A DNA stretch of 64,000 bases from Falsochrobactrum tianjinense (GTDB taxonomy: Bacteria > Pseudomonadota > Alphaproteobacteria > Rhizobiales > Rhizobiaceae), in the NCBI RefSeq assembly GCF_019100495.1, contig NZ_JAHRVA010000004.1:336873-400872 (forward strand), read 5' to 3'. The notes under the pieces are model-generated. The model made no database searches, was not told where the DNA came from, and saw only the letters and a list, made by a program, of their open reading frames with translations. This document shows positions 16,274-25,423 of the stretch, in pieces. The position numbers and the translations under genes were made by a program. Position 1 is the first letter of the stretch; the number at the start of each line of letters is the position of its first letter.

Positions 16274-18553
16274 CTATCCCTGGTGCGCCAGAGAGCGGAT
16301 AGCCGGAGACCGGATTTGTTCGGCAGGCATGGGCTTACCCATAAGGAAGCCCTGCACCAGATCGGCTCCGGCAGCGACCCGGATAAGAGCCAATTGCTCT
16401 TCGGTTTCCACGCCCTCCACCGTCACCCCCAGCCCCAGTTCATGAGAAAGCTGGGTTACGCCGCGCAGCAGCATCAGCGACCTGCGGTCTCTGGTAATGT
16501 TCTGCACAAAGGATCGGTCTATCTTGACTTTGGTCAGGGGAAGACTGTTGAGATAGCTCAGGCTCGAATAACCCGTTCCGAAATCATCCAGCGCAATATT
16601 AATTCCCGCACTTTTCAGCCGTTCGAGCACAAGCGATGTCTGATAGTGATCGGAAATGATTGCACTCTCGGTTACTTCCACTTCTAGCCGCCGCGGCTGC
16701 AATCCTGATTTCTGAAGCGCGTTGGCGATATCGTGCACGATATCGCTGTTCTTCAGGTCGATTGCGGAAAGATTGACGGAAACCCCGATCCGGCCGCCCC
16801 AGGAGTTGCAATCGCAGCATGCCTGCTCCAGCATGAACCGTGTGATCTGCGAGATAACCCCTATTTCTTCCGCCAACGGAATGAATTCGGTCGGCGAGAC
16901 CCAGCCAAGTTCGGAATGTTCCCAGCGTGCCAGCGCTTCGTAAGCAACAACCCGCAGTGATTGCGCACTTACGATAGGCTGGTAAACGACCTTGATTTCA
17001 TTATTTTCGATAGCCAGCCGCAGATCGGATTTCAACTTCTGACGGCTGCGATATCTCGTTTCCATCGTACTAGCGAAGAGAGCCCATTGCGTGCCTTCCT
17101 CACTCTTGGCTTCATAAAGAGCCAAATCCGCATTCACATGCATGGCGCCAATGTCGCATTTATCAATAGTCTCGGTCGCAACGCCTGCGCTGATGTCGAT
17201 ATAGACCTGATCGCCGTTGAGCTCGTAAACACCGGTCGCCACCGCGATAATATGTTCGAGCACCGGCCCCACATCTTTGCTGCTGTGCAGATTGAAGACA
17301 AAAACGACGAATTCATCTCCACCGAAACGCGACGCAACATAGCGCTGGGGATCAAGCGAACTTAAACGCTTGGCAAAGAGCTGCAACAGGGCGTCGCCGA
17401 CATTATGGCCAAGCGTATCGTTGACATGCTTGAAATGATTGATGTCGATCACGACCAGCGCCGCCAGCGTATCCGACTGCTGGTGGATGCGGATCGAACG
17501 AACCATGGTTTCGAAATAACTGCGGTTCGGCAGCCCCGTCAAACCATCGAAACGTGCCATATGCTGAATGCGAGCTTCCGATTCGACCCGCTGCGTAACG
17601 TCTTCGAACATCACGACCGCGCCCGAATTAGCAGCCTGATTGCCGATACACTCAATATAGCGATCATCGCCAAGCTGAAAAATATCGCGCGTCTTGTGAC
17701 CTGTCAGCAGGTCCTGCATCCGCGCGCGAATATTGTTGAGATCATTATGGGGAAATACACCGTTCTTGACGCAATAGCGCAGCAATACTTCCAGCTTCCG
17801 GCCCCGCAGTCTCGTATTCTCGTCTGTCTTCAGCAGCGCCCTTATCTTGTTGTTGACGACGGCGATACGTTGCTGCGCATCAAACATCAGCAGACCCTGC
17901 GGCATATTATTGAGCGCGGTATCGAATCGGCCCGCGACCACTGACAACCGTCGCTCGCCCATAACCGCTGCGAAAAGAAAATCGCGCAGACCGTTGGCCA
18001 TCTGAATATTGGAAAGAAAATAAGGTATGAGCAACAGGCCGATAACGATATGAAATGGTGTCCCTGCCAGAATAAGCCCGGCCAGAACAGGAATAAGCGC
18101 ACAGGCAGACATCAGTACCACCGCCTTCGCCGAGGCGTAATTACGCCCGACAATCGAGACGACCGACGCCAGCAGGATGGTAAGGCTTACAAGTTCGGCA
18201 AAGGAATCGCGCAGTACATAGCTTGAATAAAAGCAAAGCATGCCGAGCGCGGCGCATACCCCAGAAGCGCCCACGAGATAGCGCGCCTCCCAGCTATCCA
18301 GCCCGGCGTGAGACATAGCGCCATATTTCACCTGGTCAAATCTATACATGTCATAGAAACGACCCAGCGCCAGAACGATAAAAATGGCAGCGAAGACCAG
18401 AAAGCGCACATCGGTGGTTTTGGCATAGATGACGACACATGCCACGACATGAGCCAACACGCCAAACCATAATGTGGTACGATTGCCGTAAAGCGCACGC
18501 AAAAATGATAACCGCACATCCGCAGGTATCTCTGGTCTCAGACTTCGCCACAT
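16274..18553 (-). CDS. Membrane-bound GGDEF-EAL cyclic di-GMP protein
   Basis: This 759-residue bifunctional-type c-di-GMP enzyme has about five hydrophobic segments in residues 30-200. A PAS-like domain follows at about 210-325 (FDTALNNMPQGLLMFDAQQRIAVVNNKI). The GGDEF domain covers about 335-500 with an intact RFGGDEF near residue 411, and the EAL domain about 505-750 has an intact EAL near residue 538. The EAL domain keeps DDFGTGYSSL and the KIDRSFV segment needed for phosphodiesterase activity. Both active sites look complete, so the net direction cannot be predicted. A small CCCCT-N5-AGGGG hairpin lies 14-28 bases upstream of the ATG. Confidence 0.9.
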   Translation of the reverse strand: MWRSLRPEIPADVRLSFLRALYGNRTTLWFGVLAHVVACVVIYAKTTDVRFLVFAAIFIVLALGRFYDMYRFDQVKYGAMSHAGLDSWEARYLVGASGVCAALGMLCFYSSYVLRDSFAELVSLTILLASVVSIVGRNYASAKAVVLMSACALIPVLAGLILAGTPFHIVIGLLLIPYFLSNIQMANGLRDFLFAAVMGERRLSVVAGRFDTALNNMPQGLLMFDAQQRIAVVNNKIRALLKTDENTRLRGRKLEVLLRYCVKNGVFPHNDLNNIRARMQDLLTGHKTRDIFQLGDDRYIECIGNQAANSGAVVMFEDVTQRVESEARIQHMARFDGLTGLPNRSYFETMVRSIRIHQQSDTLAALVVIDINHFKHVNDTLGHNVGDALLQLFAKRLSSLDPQRYVASRFGGDEFVVFVFNLHSSKDVGPVLEHIIAVATGVYELNGDQVYIDISAGVATETIDKCDIGAMHVNADLALYEAKSEEGTQWALFASTMETRYRSRQKLKSDLRLAIENNEIKVVYQPIVSAQSLRVVAYEALARWEHSELGWVSPTEFIPLAEEIGVISQITRFMLEQACCDCNSWGGRIGVSVNLSAIDLKNSDIVHDIANALQKSGLQPRRLEVEVTESAIISDHYQTSLVLERLKSAGINIALDDFGTGYSSLSYLNSLPLTKVKIDRSFVQNITRDRRSLMLLRGVTQLSHELGLGVTVEGVETEEQLALIRVAAGADLVQGFLMGKPMPAEQIRSPAIRSLAHQG

Positions 18554-18858
18554 ATCGGTGCTTGCACCCCTTTCATAGGGGAGGATAATGTCACTAAGGG
18601 CTTAAAAATACCTTTCTCAAGACTAAACCACAAGCTGTTATATTGACCATCACAAGATGTATCGAGATTAATTTTAAGCAAGATATAATTACCGGAACCT
18701 TAAACAGAAATTACAGCCATGAAAGCGCAAGGCTGACTGTTGCGGATATTGTGCCGATTCGTCTATATAAAAAAATTCAACTTGTGATTGCCTTCTCTGG
18801 CTAGTTGAATACGGGCGAAGTATCATCAGCACCCGTCAATCTAGGCCGGAATGATCGT
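18554..18858. other. 305-base AT-rich gap without a gene
   Basis: This gap holds the leader of the GGDEF-EAL gene, including the small hairpin at 18567-18581 that could mask the AAGGGG upstream of its start codon. No small gene or terminator is convincing. Confidence 0.45.
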
Positions 18859-19608
18859 TCAAAGATGATGCCCGCCATCGACCGTGATTACCGTTCCCGT
18901 CATATAGCGGCTCGCATCGGAAGCGAGCATGAGTATCGCGCCATCCAGATCCCGCATTTCCCCGAGGCGGCGCATCGGATTGCAGCCCTTGATATAGCCG
19001 CCGGCTGGCCCGGCAAGCTGCGCTTCGTTGATTCGCGTTGGAAACCATCCTGGCGCGATCGCATTCACGCGAATACTATGCACTGCCCATTCGAGCGCCA
19101 ATGCCTTGGTCATATGCGTAACACACGCCTTGGACATGGCGTAGGCGGCGGTGCCCTTCTGCGGACGTTCGGCGAGAATGCTGGTGGTATTGACGATTGC
19201 CCCCCCCTGCCCACGCTCGATCATGCGGCGCGCGGCTTCCTGCGCCGTGAAAAAAGTGCCTGCGACATTCACATCAAAAATTTGTGCAAACATATCCCTT
19301 GTTGTATCCAGAGCGCGGGCCTTATGGGCGACGCCGGCATTGTTGAAGAGCGTGGTAATCGGCCCCATGCGCCGTTCCGCTTCATCGAATGCTTTTGCGA
19401 TTTCATCCGCATAGGCGACATCCGCCATGATTTCCAGCACTTCCCCGCCCGACGGACAAAGGCTTTCACTTTCATTGCTTCGCGAAATCGAAACGACGTA
19501 TGCACCATGGTCTGCCAGCACACGCACCATATGCAAACCCAGTCCCGAAGAACCGCCCGTCACGGCAATCACCTTGCCTTTGACGGAGAAAAGCTGATCG
19601 TCAGTCAT
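18859..19608 (-). CDS. SDR-family NAD(P) oxidoreductase
   Basis: This 249-residue classical short-chain dehydrogenase/reductase has the cofactor motif TGGSSGLG (residues 17-24), the NNAG motif (FNNAGVA), and catalytic Ser in NTTSILAERPQKGTAAYAMSKA with YxxxK as YAMSK. It closes with MTGTVITVDGGHHL. It probably interconverts a hydroxyl and a keto group on a small substrate. It starts at ATG 19608 behind a GAGAGGG site. It is divergent from the class I amidotransferase gene by 99 bases, suggesting common control and a common pathway. Confidence 0.88.
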   Translation of the reverse strand: MTDDQLFSVKGKVIAVTGGSSGLGLHMVRVLADHGAYVVSISRSNESESLCPSGGEVLEIMADVAYADEIAKAFDEAERRMGPITTLFNNAGVAHKARALDTTRDMFAQIFDVNVAGTFFTAQEAARRMIERGQGGAIVNTTSILAERPQKGTAAYAMSKACVTHMTKALALEWAVHSIRVNAIAPGWFPTRINEAQLAGPAGGYIKGCNPMRRLGEMRDLDGAILMLASDASRYMTGTVITVDGGHHL

Positions 19609-19707
19609 GAACCCTCTCGGCTGCCAATCCTTTTATTTCTCTAGAATATTGCCGTCCGCCTTGCAACGCATTAGAAATCTCTATTTTTCACCGGATCGAA
19701 ATCTGTC

Positions 19708-20472
19708 ATGCTGAATTCTTCTCGTCCCGTCATCGCCGTTTCAACCGATGTGAAACCATTCGAAAACTACATCTGGCATGCAGCGCCCGAGCAATATCTT
19801 GCTGCCGCCCTCGACGTGGCCGAGGTCATCCCGCTTCTAGTGCCGGGCTTTGGCGACAAAATGGACCCTAATGCGATTCTGGGTAGTATTGACGGCCTTC
19901 TCGTCACCGGTTCGAAGTCGAACGTCAACCCGACGCTTTACGGTGTAAAGCCCGACGCAGCTTTTGAGCCTTACGACGATGCGCGTGACGCAACCTCAAT
20001 ACCGCTTATTCGCGCAGCCATCGACAAGGGTGTGCCGGTGCTGGCAATCTGCCGGGGCATTCAGGAACTCAATGTCGCTCTGGGCGGCACATTGGCTACC
20101 GAAATCCAGCAACTGGAAGGACGGCAGGATCATCGCGCGCCGCAATCCGAAAGTCAGGACGAGCGCTTCGGCCTCCAGCACAGGATAAAAATCGCACCCG
20201 GCTCTTGTCTGGCTGAAATACTTCAGTCCGACAGTATAGACGTGAATTCCGTCCATCGTCAGGCCATTGACCGGCTGGCGCCCGGCCTTGCAGTCGAGGC
20301 TGTCGCCGAAGACGGCACGATTGAAGCCGTTTCCGTAAAGAACGCCAAAGGCTTCGTCGTCGGCGTACAGTGGCACCCGGAATACTGGGTCCGGACGGAT
20401 GCCCCCTCGCAGAAGATTTTCAAAGCCTTTGGCGAGGCGGTACGCGCACACAAGGCCACGCGCACAGCCTGA
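19708..20472 (+). CDS. Class I glutamine amidotransferase-like hydrolase (gamma-glutamyl-GABA hydrolase family)
   Basis: This 254-residue protein of the peptidase C26/PuuD group hydrolyses gamma-glutamyl amides. The nucleophile Cys lies in VPVLAICRGIQELNVALGG (about residues 111-129), and the His-x-Glu of the catalytic triad in VGVQWHPEYW near residue 225. VNSVHRQAIDRLAPGL is the characteristic PuuD segment. Its neighbours (SDR, 2-hydroxyacid dehydrogenase, LacI regulator) suggest catabolism of an amine or amide compound, but the substrate is not shown. The stop is 11 bases from the convergent dehydrogenase stop. Confidence 0.88.
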   Translation: MLNSSRPVIAVSTDVKPFENYIWHAAPEQYLAAALDVAEVIPLLVPGFGDKMDPNAILGSIDGLLVTGSKSNVNPTLYGVKPDAAFEPYDDARDATSIPLIRAAIDKGVPVLAICRGIQELNVALGGTLATEIQQLEGRQDHRAPQSESQDERFGLQHRIKIAPGSCLAEILQSDSIDVNSVHRQAIDRLAPGLAVEAVAEDGTIEAVSVKNAKGFVVGVQWHPEYWVRTDAPSQKIFKAFGEAVRAHKATRTA

Positions 20473-20483
20473 TGATTGGCCTC

Positions 20484-21452
20484 TTACTTCGATGTGATAT
20501 GAGCGGTTTCAGGCACTGGTGTCAGCGCCTTGCCCGTATCAAACCATGAAATCAGATTGTCGATGACGAGATCGGCCATGGCCTGACGCGTTTTGTGCGA
20601 AGCCGATGCGATATGCGGTAGCAAAGCCGTATTTGGAGCATCGAGCAGCACTTGCGGAACGTTCGGCTCATTGGCGAAAACGTCAAGACCCGCAGCCGCG
20701 ATGGTTCCGCTTTTGAGTGCGTCGGCCAGAGCCGTTTCATCCACCAGCGTCCCACGTCCGATATTGATGAGAACGCCGTCCGGACCGAGTGCTTTCAGCA
20801 CTTGCGTATTTACGGCATTGGCAGTTTCCGCACCGCCCGGAGCGACCAGAATGAGCGTGTCGACGGCCTCGGCAAGTTCAAGCAGGCTCGGATAATATGC
20901 ATAGCTCACATCCGCTGCCTTGCGTCGATTGTGATAGGCAATCGGCAGGCCGAAAGCATCGATGCGGCGCGCCACGGCCTTGCCAATGCGCCCGAGGCCG
21001 AAGATGCCGACTTTGCGCCCGCGTAACGACAGTTTCGAAAGCGGATAAGCGCCTTCTTTCTGCCACCGGCCCTCTCGTAAATAGATCTGCGATTTTGACA
21101 GTTCGCGTACCGTATCGATCAGCAGCCCGATGGCGGTATCGGCGACTTCCTCCGTCAGCACATCGGGCGTGTTCGTGACCATAACGTTGTTTGCACTTGC
21201 ATGCTTGACGTCTACAGCATCATAACCCACGCCAAAATTGCCAATGATCTCAAGATTGGGCAGCGTGTCGATCAGTTTTGCATTCACCTCCCACATGCTG
21301 GCAATGCCGCGCACATCCTGTGCCCACTCTGCTTCGACCAGCGCGGCGTCACCACGCGCAATACGTTTGGTCTTGAACTCCCCTGCAAGCCGTTGCGCGG
21401 CGTATTCGTTGAAATCGCCGAGCACCAGAATGGTCGCCTCGTGTCGAGTCAT
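20484..21452 (-). CDS. D-isomer-specific 2-hydroxyacid dehydrogenase
   Basis: This 322-residue NAD-dependent dehydrogenase of the GHPR/phosphoglycerate dehydrogenase family has the cofactor motif VGIFGLGRIGKAVARRI at about residues 147-163. The catalytic Arg is in INIGRGTLVDETAL, the Glu in GLDVFANEPNVP, and the His in LLPHIASASHKTR. Glyoxylate, hydroxypyruvate or a 2-keto sugar acid are typical substrates. I chose ATG 21452 because GAGGA lies upstream at good spacing; an ATG at 21467 would overlap that site. It follows the LacI gene by 63 bases and is probably in its operon. Confidence 0.87.
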   Translation of the reverse strand: MTRHEATILVLGDFNEYAAQRLAGEFKTKRIARGDAALVEAEWAQDVRGIASMWEVNAKLIDTLPNLEIIGNFGVGYDAVDVKHASANNVMVTNTPDVLTEEVADTAIGLLIDTVRELSKSQIYLREGRWQKEGAYPLSKLSLRGRKVGIFGLGRIGKAVARRIDAFGLPIAYHNRRKAADVSYAYYPSLLELAEAVDTLILVAPGGAETANAVNTQVLKALGPDGVLINIGRGTLVDETALADALKSGTIAAAGLDVFANEPNVPQVLLDAPNTALLPHIASASHKTRQAMADLVIDNLISWFDTGKALTPVPETAHITSK

Positions 21453-21515
21453 GGTAGTTTTCCTCATTTCAGTAGAATAATCGCAGGATTGTGGGAAGCC
21501 ACAGCGGAATAAGCG

Positions 21516-22532
21516 TCAGAATTTGGGTTTGGAAGTGGATTGCCGGATATGCAGTTCCGGCTTGATCAATTCCTGGGTCGGCAATACCTCCGCCCCGTTC
21601 AACTGGTCGAGCAACGCGCGCGCTGCGCGGCGCCCGACTTCACGCTGTCCGTTCCATACGGTGGTCAGTGCAGGAGTTGCAATCGCCGCCTCTTCCAGAT
21701 CGTCATAGCCCGTAACCGAAATATCCTCACCCGGCACCAATCCCGCGCGGGCTATGCCGTTCATCAGGCCGATTGCCGTCAGATCGTTCCAGCATACGGC
21801 CGCCGTCGGCTTGTCTTTGAGAGCCAGAAATTGCGGAGCCACTTCAAATCCGCCCTGCTTGGTGCGAGGGCCGGGAATGCGCCATTCCGGCTTGACTTCA
21901 AGGCCCGCTTTATCCATCGCCTGCACATAGCCGCGATAACGGTCGCGCCCGGTCGAAGTGTGATCGGTGCCGCCGATCATGGCAATCCGCGTATGGCCGA
22001 GCGAGATCAGATGATTGGTGGCAAGCCCCACCCCATAGGCATCGTCGCCACGGAAAACGGGCGCATGCACCCCTTCGACACGGCGCGCAATCAGCACGAT
22101 CGGCAGGCCATTGTCCTGAGCAAGCTGGATATCTTCCAGCGGAGTTCCAATAGCAGGCGACATAATGACACCATCGGCGCCGAGCTGCAAAAGCGTGTCC
22201 ATGAAGGTACGCTGTTTTTCAAGCTGGTCGTAATGATTGGACAGAATGAAGGTCTGGCGCGAACGGTCCAGTTCCGTCTCGATGGATTTGAGAATTTCGG
22301 CAAAAAACGGGTTCATGATATCGTGTACGACGACACCGACGATACCCGAACGCGATGTGCGCAGGCTCGCCGCTCTCCGGTTATAGATATAACCGATGGT
22401 GCGAGCATGCTCCTTGATCTTTTCGCGAGTCTGGTCGGCAACGAGAGGGCTATCGCGCAGCGCCAGCGAAACGGTGGCCGTTGAAACACCAAGCGCATCC
22501 GCGATGGTCGAAAGCTTGATTTTCTGAGCCAA
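21516..22532 (-). CDS. LacI-family transcriptional regulator
   Basis: This 338-residue repressor has an N-terminal helix-turn-helix, KIKLSTIADALGVSTATVSLALRDSPLVAD (residues 4-33), followed by the hinge YIYNRRAASLRTSRSGIVGVVV. A periplasmic-binding-protein-like sensor domain follows. I place the start at TTG 22532: GGGGAGA sits directly upstream and the HTH begins at once; an ATG at 22553 is the alternative. It likely controls the downstream dehydrogenase and perhaps neighbouring genes in response to a sugar-like ligand. Upstream, AACC-N6-GGTT (22604-22617) is a possible autoregulatory site. Confidence 0.87.
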   Translation of the reverse strand: MAQKIKLSTIADALGVSTATVSLALRDSPLVADQTREKIKEHARTIGYIYNRRAASLRTSRSGIVGVVVHDIMNPFFAEILKSIETELDRSRQTFILSNHYDQLEKQRTFMDTLLQLGADGVIMSPAIGTPLEDIQLAQDNGLPIVLIARRVEGVHAPVFRGDDAYGVGLATNHLISLGHTRIAMIGGTDHTSTGRDRYRGYVQAMDKAGLEVKPEWRIPGPRTKQGGFEVAPQFLALKDKPTAAVCWNDLTAIGLMNGIARAGLVPGEDISVTGYDDLEEAAIATPALTTVWNGQREVGRRAARALLDQLNGAEVLPTQELIKPELHIRQSTSKPKF

Positions 22533-22677
22533 ATCGTCTCCCCAAATGATCATGCCGCAGCCAGTTGGAATAACGGCAAGCAGATAAAGGACGCCAGCCA
22601 TCCAACCGCAAATGGTTATGCCATTGCAATCAATGAATTGAAAGTTTTTTCAGCGCAACTGGCGAACGATGCGCGGC

Positions 22678-23172
22678 TTATTCCGCTTCCTCGTCTTCGG
22701 CCGCTTCCTTGTCTAGTTCTCCGACGAGTCGTGCTGTGGCCCCGCGCGCGATCAGATTACTTTCCATGCGCCCCAGCATTTTAAGGAAAATCTTGCGTTC
22801 CTTCTTGTCGAGCCCCTTGAGCATATCCTTTTCCGTCCGGCGGATGGATTTCTCGATAATTCTGATCGCTTCGATTCCCATCTGTGTCAGATAGACATGA
22901 GATTGCCGCTGATCCGTTTCCGAGGCCCGTTTGATAACAAAGCCCTGGCTTTGCAAACGCGCTATGGTCTTGGTGATGGTTGGTGGGCGCACGCCAAGCC
23001 GCTGCGCCAGAATGCCCGGCGGCAACCCGTCCTCGGCTGCAAGCTGCAACATCACCGCGTCCTGTCCGGCATAAAGGCCCAGTTTGAGCAACTGTGTCGC
23101 TAATACAGTCCGTGTTAGTCGCGAAACGGATTGCAGCCGGTAGAGTACGACTGTTTTACTATCCTTACTCAT
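22678..23172 (-). CDS. MarR-family transcriptional regulator
   Basis: This 164-residue winged-helix regulator has its recognition helix in PPGILAQRLGVRPPTITKTIARLQSQGFVIKR and its wing in ETDQRQSHVYLTQMG. The C-terminal helix ends in an acidic tail (EAAEDEEAE). MarR proteins usually repress themselves and a divergent gene until a small ligand binds. The ATG at 23172 has GAGGTGG just upstream; a GTG two codons earlier is less likely. A perfect 7-bp inverted repeat lies between this gene and the divergent creatininase-like gene, fitting that model. Confidence 0.87.
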   Translation of the reverse strand: MSKDSKTVVLYRLQSVSRLTRTVLATQLLKLGLYAGQDAVMLQLAAEDGLPPGILAQRLGVRPPTITKTIARLQSQGFVIKRASETDQRQSHVYLTQMGIEAIRIIEKSIRRTEKDMLKGLDKKERKIFLKMLGRMESNLIARGATARLVGELDKEAAEDEEAE

Positions 23173-23198
23173 TGCCACCTCACCATCCCCATTTGAGC

Positions 23199-23237
23199 AA
23201 TATAGTCAGATATACATTAAAATATTGTCTGACTTAT
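23199..23237. promoter_or_regulatory. Candidate MarR operator between marR and the creatininase-like gene
   Basis: AGTCAGA (23204-23210) and TCTGACT (23228-23234) form a perfect inverted repeat with a 17-base AT-rich centre. It lies 32 bases upstream of the marR start and 79 bases upstream of the divergent gene. Confidence 0.55.
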
Positions 23238-23312
23238 GAAGCCACAAGGACTGGTTGCTGTTTTGGCTAATGGTGTTTAGGCTCAATGAAAACTGTCCGC
23301 TCGGAGGAAAGC

Positions 23313-24089
23313 ATGACCGAACTGCACGACCAGAATCACGACATGATCGTGGTCCTGCCTCTTGGTGCTCACGAGCAGCATGGCCCCCACCTGCCCTTCG
23401 AAACCGACACGATCATTGCCGAAGGCATCGTAACCCGTATTAATGATGCCCTGCCCGCAGACCTTAACGTCAATTTCCTTCCTGCCCAGCCAGTTGGCTA
23501 TTCCATCGAACATATGGACACCGAAGGCACGCGCAGCCTCGCCTTTTCGGAAGCCGTCAACCAATGGATAGGGATCGGCGAAAACCTGCACGCAGGCGGC
23601 ATTCGCAAGCTGGTCATGCTCAACGCCCATGGTGGCAACGCTCCGCTTATGACGATCGTCGCGACCGAACTGCGCACACGACTCGACATGCTGGCCGTCG
23701 CCACGAGTTGGAGCCGCTTCGGCTTGCCGGAAGGGTTGATGACGCCCGAGGAGAAGGTGCTCGATATTCATGGCGGCTTTATCGAAACTTCCGTCATGCT
23801 GGCCTTGCGGCCCGAACTGGTCGACATGTCGAAGGCCGCCGACTTTTCTAATGAACAGGCAAAATTCGCGCAGGAATTCAAGCGCCTTCGCGCTTATGGG
23901 CCGCATGCTTTCGGCTGGAAGATGCACGATCTCAACCGTGAAGGCGTGGCGGGCAACGCCGCCGCCGCAACCGCTGAAGCTGGTGAGAAACTCCTCGCCC
24001 ATGCGGTCGAGGGCTTCATCGAACTCCTCTGCGACGTCGACCGCTTTGATCTGGCCCGCCTCGCCTCCTCCTCGCTAGCGAGATCGTGA
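23313..24089 (+). CDS. Creatininase-family amidohydrolase
   Basis: This 258-residue protein belongs to the creatininase/MftE/FAPy-deaminase fold. The metal-binding start VVLPLGAHEQHGPHLPFETDT (about residues 14-34) supplies Glu, His and Asp ligands. The second site is in LVMLNAHGGNAPLM, and DIHGGFIETSVML is the third conserved element, with the catalytic Glu. Such enzymes cleave cyclic amides or process short peptides and pterin-like compounds. ATG 23313 is preceded by a near-perfect GGAGGAAA; an upstream ATG at 23286 is not. Its divergent MarR neighbour probably regulates it. Confidence 0.85.
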   Translation: MTELHDQNHDMIVVLPLGAHEQHGPHLPFETDTIIAEGIVTRINDALPADLNVNFLPAQPVGYSIEHMDTEGTRSLAFSEAVNQWIGIGENLHAGGIRKLVMLNAHGGNAPLMTIVATELRTRLDMLAVATSWSRFGLPEGLMTPEEKVLDIHGGFIETSVMLALRPELVDMSKAADFSNEQAKFAQEFKRLRAYGPHAFGWKMHDLNREGVAGNAAAATAEAGEKLLAHAVEGFIELLCDVDRFDLARLASSSLARS

Positions 24090-24097
24090 TTGGAAAC

Positions 24098-24114
24098 ATG
24101 TAATAATATAGCAT
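24098..24114. promoter_or_regulatory. Zur-box-like palindrome upstream of the CobW metallochaperone gene
   Basis: ATGTAATAATATAGCAT matches its own reverse complement at 12 of 17 positions and resembles the ATGTTATA-type Zur operators of alphaproteobacteria. It is 172 bases before the cobW-family start and 9 bases after the creatininase stop. Confidence 0.35.
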
Positions 24115-24161
24115 TGCGTATGGCATTCACGCTCAGCTTCCCTTATATGAAATACCTGATA

Positions 24162-24215
24162 CAGAGCATTTCCAGCAAAAGTGTAAAACGATTTTGCGTT
24201 AGGCCAATGCGCAAA
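24162..24215. repeat. RIME-like palindromic intergenic element
   Basis: The AGAGCATTTCCAG-CAAAAGTGTAAAACGATTTTGCG pattern contains an inverted GCAAAA (24175-24180)/TTTTGC (24192-24197) pair. It resembles the repeat found between genes across Brucella and rhizobia, as I remember it. Related partial copies lie at 15138 and 55575. Confidence 0.5.
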
Positions 24216-24285
24216 AAAGAGCAGCCCCGGCGCCACGCATCTGCGATGATGTTTCCGGGACGGCAACTCCAAGAGGCATCGCACC

Positions 24286-25413
24286 ATGAGCCAGGCTGAA
24301 GCTACAGCGACCACAGAAGCTGACCGCATTCCCGTTACCGTTCTCACCGGATATCTGGGCTCGGGCAAAACAACCCTTCTCAACCGCATCCTGTCTGAAA
24401 ATCACGGCAAGCGTTATGCTGTCATCGTCAATGAATTCGGCGAAATCGGCATCGACAATGACCTGATTGTTGAATCGGACGAAGAAATCTACGAAATGAA
24501 CAATGGCTGCATCTGCTGCACGGTGCGCGGGGATCTCATCCGCGTCGTTGAAGGGTTGATGCGCCGTCCGGGCCGCTTCGACGCCATCGTCGTGGAAACC
24601 ACCGGCCTCGCCGATCCGGTGCCTGTCGCCCAGACCTTTTTCATGGATGACGACGTGCGTGCCAAGACCGGCCTCGATGCCGTTGTCGCCCTTGTTGATG
24701 CTAAGCATCTGCCATTGCGCCTCAAGGATAGCCGTGAGGCCGAAGACCAGATCGCATTCGCCGATGTGGTCCTGCTCAACAAGACCGATCTTGTGACGCC
24801 GGAAGAACTTGCGGTCATCGAAGCGACCGTGCGCGCCATCAATCCCCATGCAATCATCCATCGCACCGAGCGCGCCGCAATTCCGCTCGACCGCGTTCTG
24901 GATCGTGGCGCATTCGATCTCAAGCGCGCGCTGGAAAACGATCCGCATTTCCTCGATCACGATCACCCGGATCACGTTTGTGGCCCCGATTGCGATCATG
25001 ATCACGATCATCACCACCACGATCATCATGCGCATGATCACCATCATGACCATGTTTGCGGTCCGGATTGCGACCATGAGCATCATCACCATGATCACGC
25101 ATCGCCAATCCATGATGTGACGGTGACATCTATTTCCCTGCGCGCGGGCGAGATCGACCCGGCGAAATTTTTCCCTTGGATTCAGAACATCACCCAGACG
25201 CAGGGACCGAATATTCTGCGCCTCAAGGGCATTATCGCATTCAAGGACGACCCTGAGCGTTACGTGGTACAAGGCGTGCATATGATTATCGAAGGCGATC
25301 ACCAGCGCGCATGGAAGCCCGAAGAAAAGCACGAAAGCCGCCTTGTTTTCATCGGGCGCGAACTCGACGCCGCAGCCCTCCGGGCCGGTTTTGAAAACTG
25401 CCAATCGAAATAA
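24286..25413 (+). CDS. COG0523 (CobW/ZigA-type) GTPase metallochaperone with His-rich loop
   Basis: This 375-residue G3E-family GTPase delivers metal ions, probably zinc, to client proteins. Walker A is [16 protein letters not shown] (about residues 20-35). The metal-binding GCICC motif appears in [17 protein letters not shown] near residue 72, and the guanine-specificity NKTD in VLLNKTDLV near 165. Residues about 224-272 are a dense His/Asp stretch containing two copies of HVCGPDCDH, a metal store or sensor. The C-terminal CobW domain contains the segment [24 protein letters not shown]. The WD40 gene starts 10 bases after the stop. A Zur-like palindrome upstream would fit zinc-starvation induction. 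Confidence 0.9.
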   Translation: MSQAEATATTEADRIPVTVLTGYLGSGKTTLLNRILSENHGKRYAVIVNEFGEIGIDNDLIVESDEEIYEMNNGCICCTVRGDLIRVVEGLMRRPGRFDAIVVETTGLADPVPVAQTFFMDDDVRAKTGLDAVVALVDAKHLPLRLKDSREAEDQIAFADVVLLNKTDLVTPEELAVIEATVRAINPHAIIHRTERAAIPLDRVLDRGAFDLKRALENDPHFLDHDHPDHVCGPDCDHDHDHHHHDHHAHDHHHDHVCGPDCDHEHHHHDHASPIHDVTVTSISLRAGEIDPAKFFPWIQNITQTQGPNILRLKGIIAFKDDPERYVVQGVHMIIEGDHQRAWKPEEKHESRLVFIGRELDAAALRAGFENCQSK

Positions 25414-25423
25414 CTGGACGCAG

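Noticed and set aside
24199..25404. A long open frame on the minus strand opposite the CobW-type gene
   Set aside because: It is a mirror of a GTPase gene with intact motifs and of the His-rich codon repeats; it has no independent domain or ribosome site.
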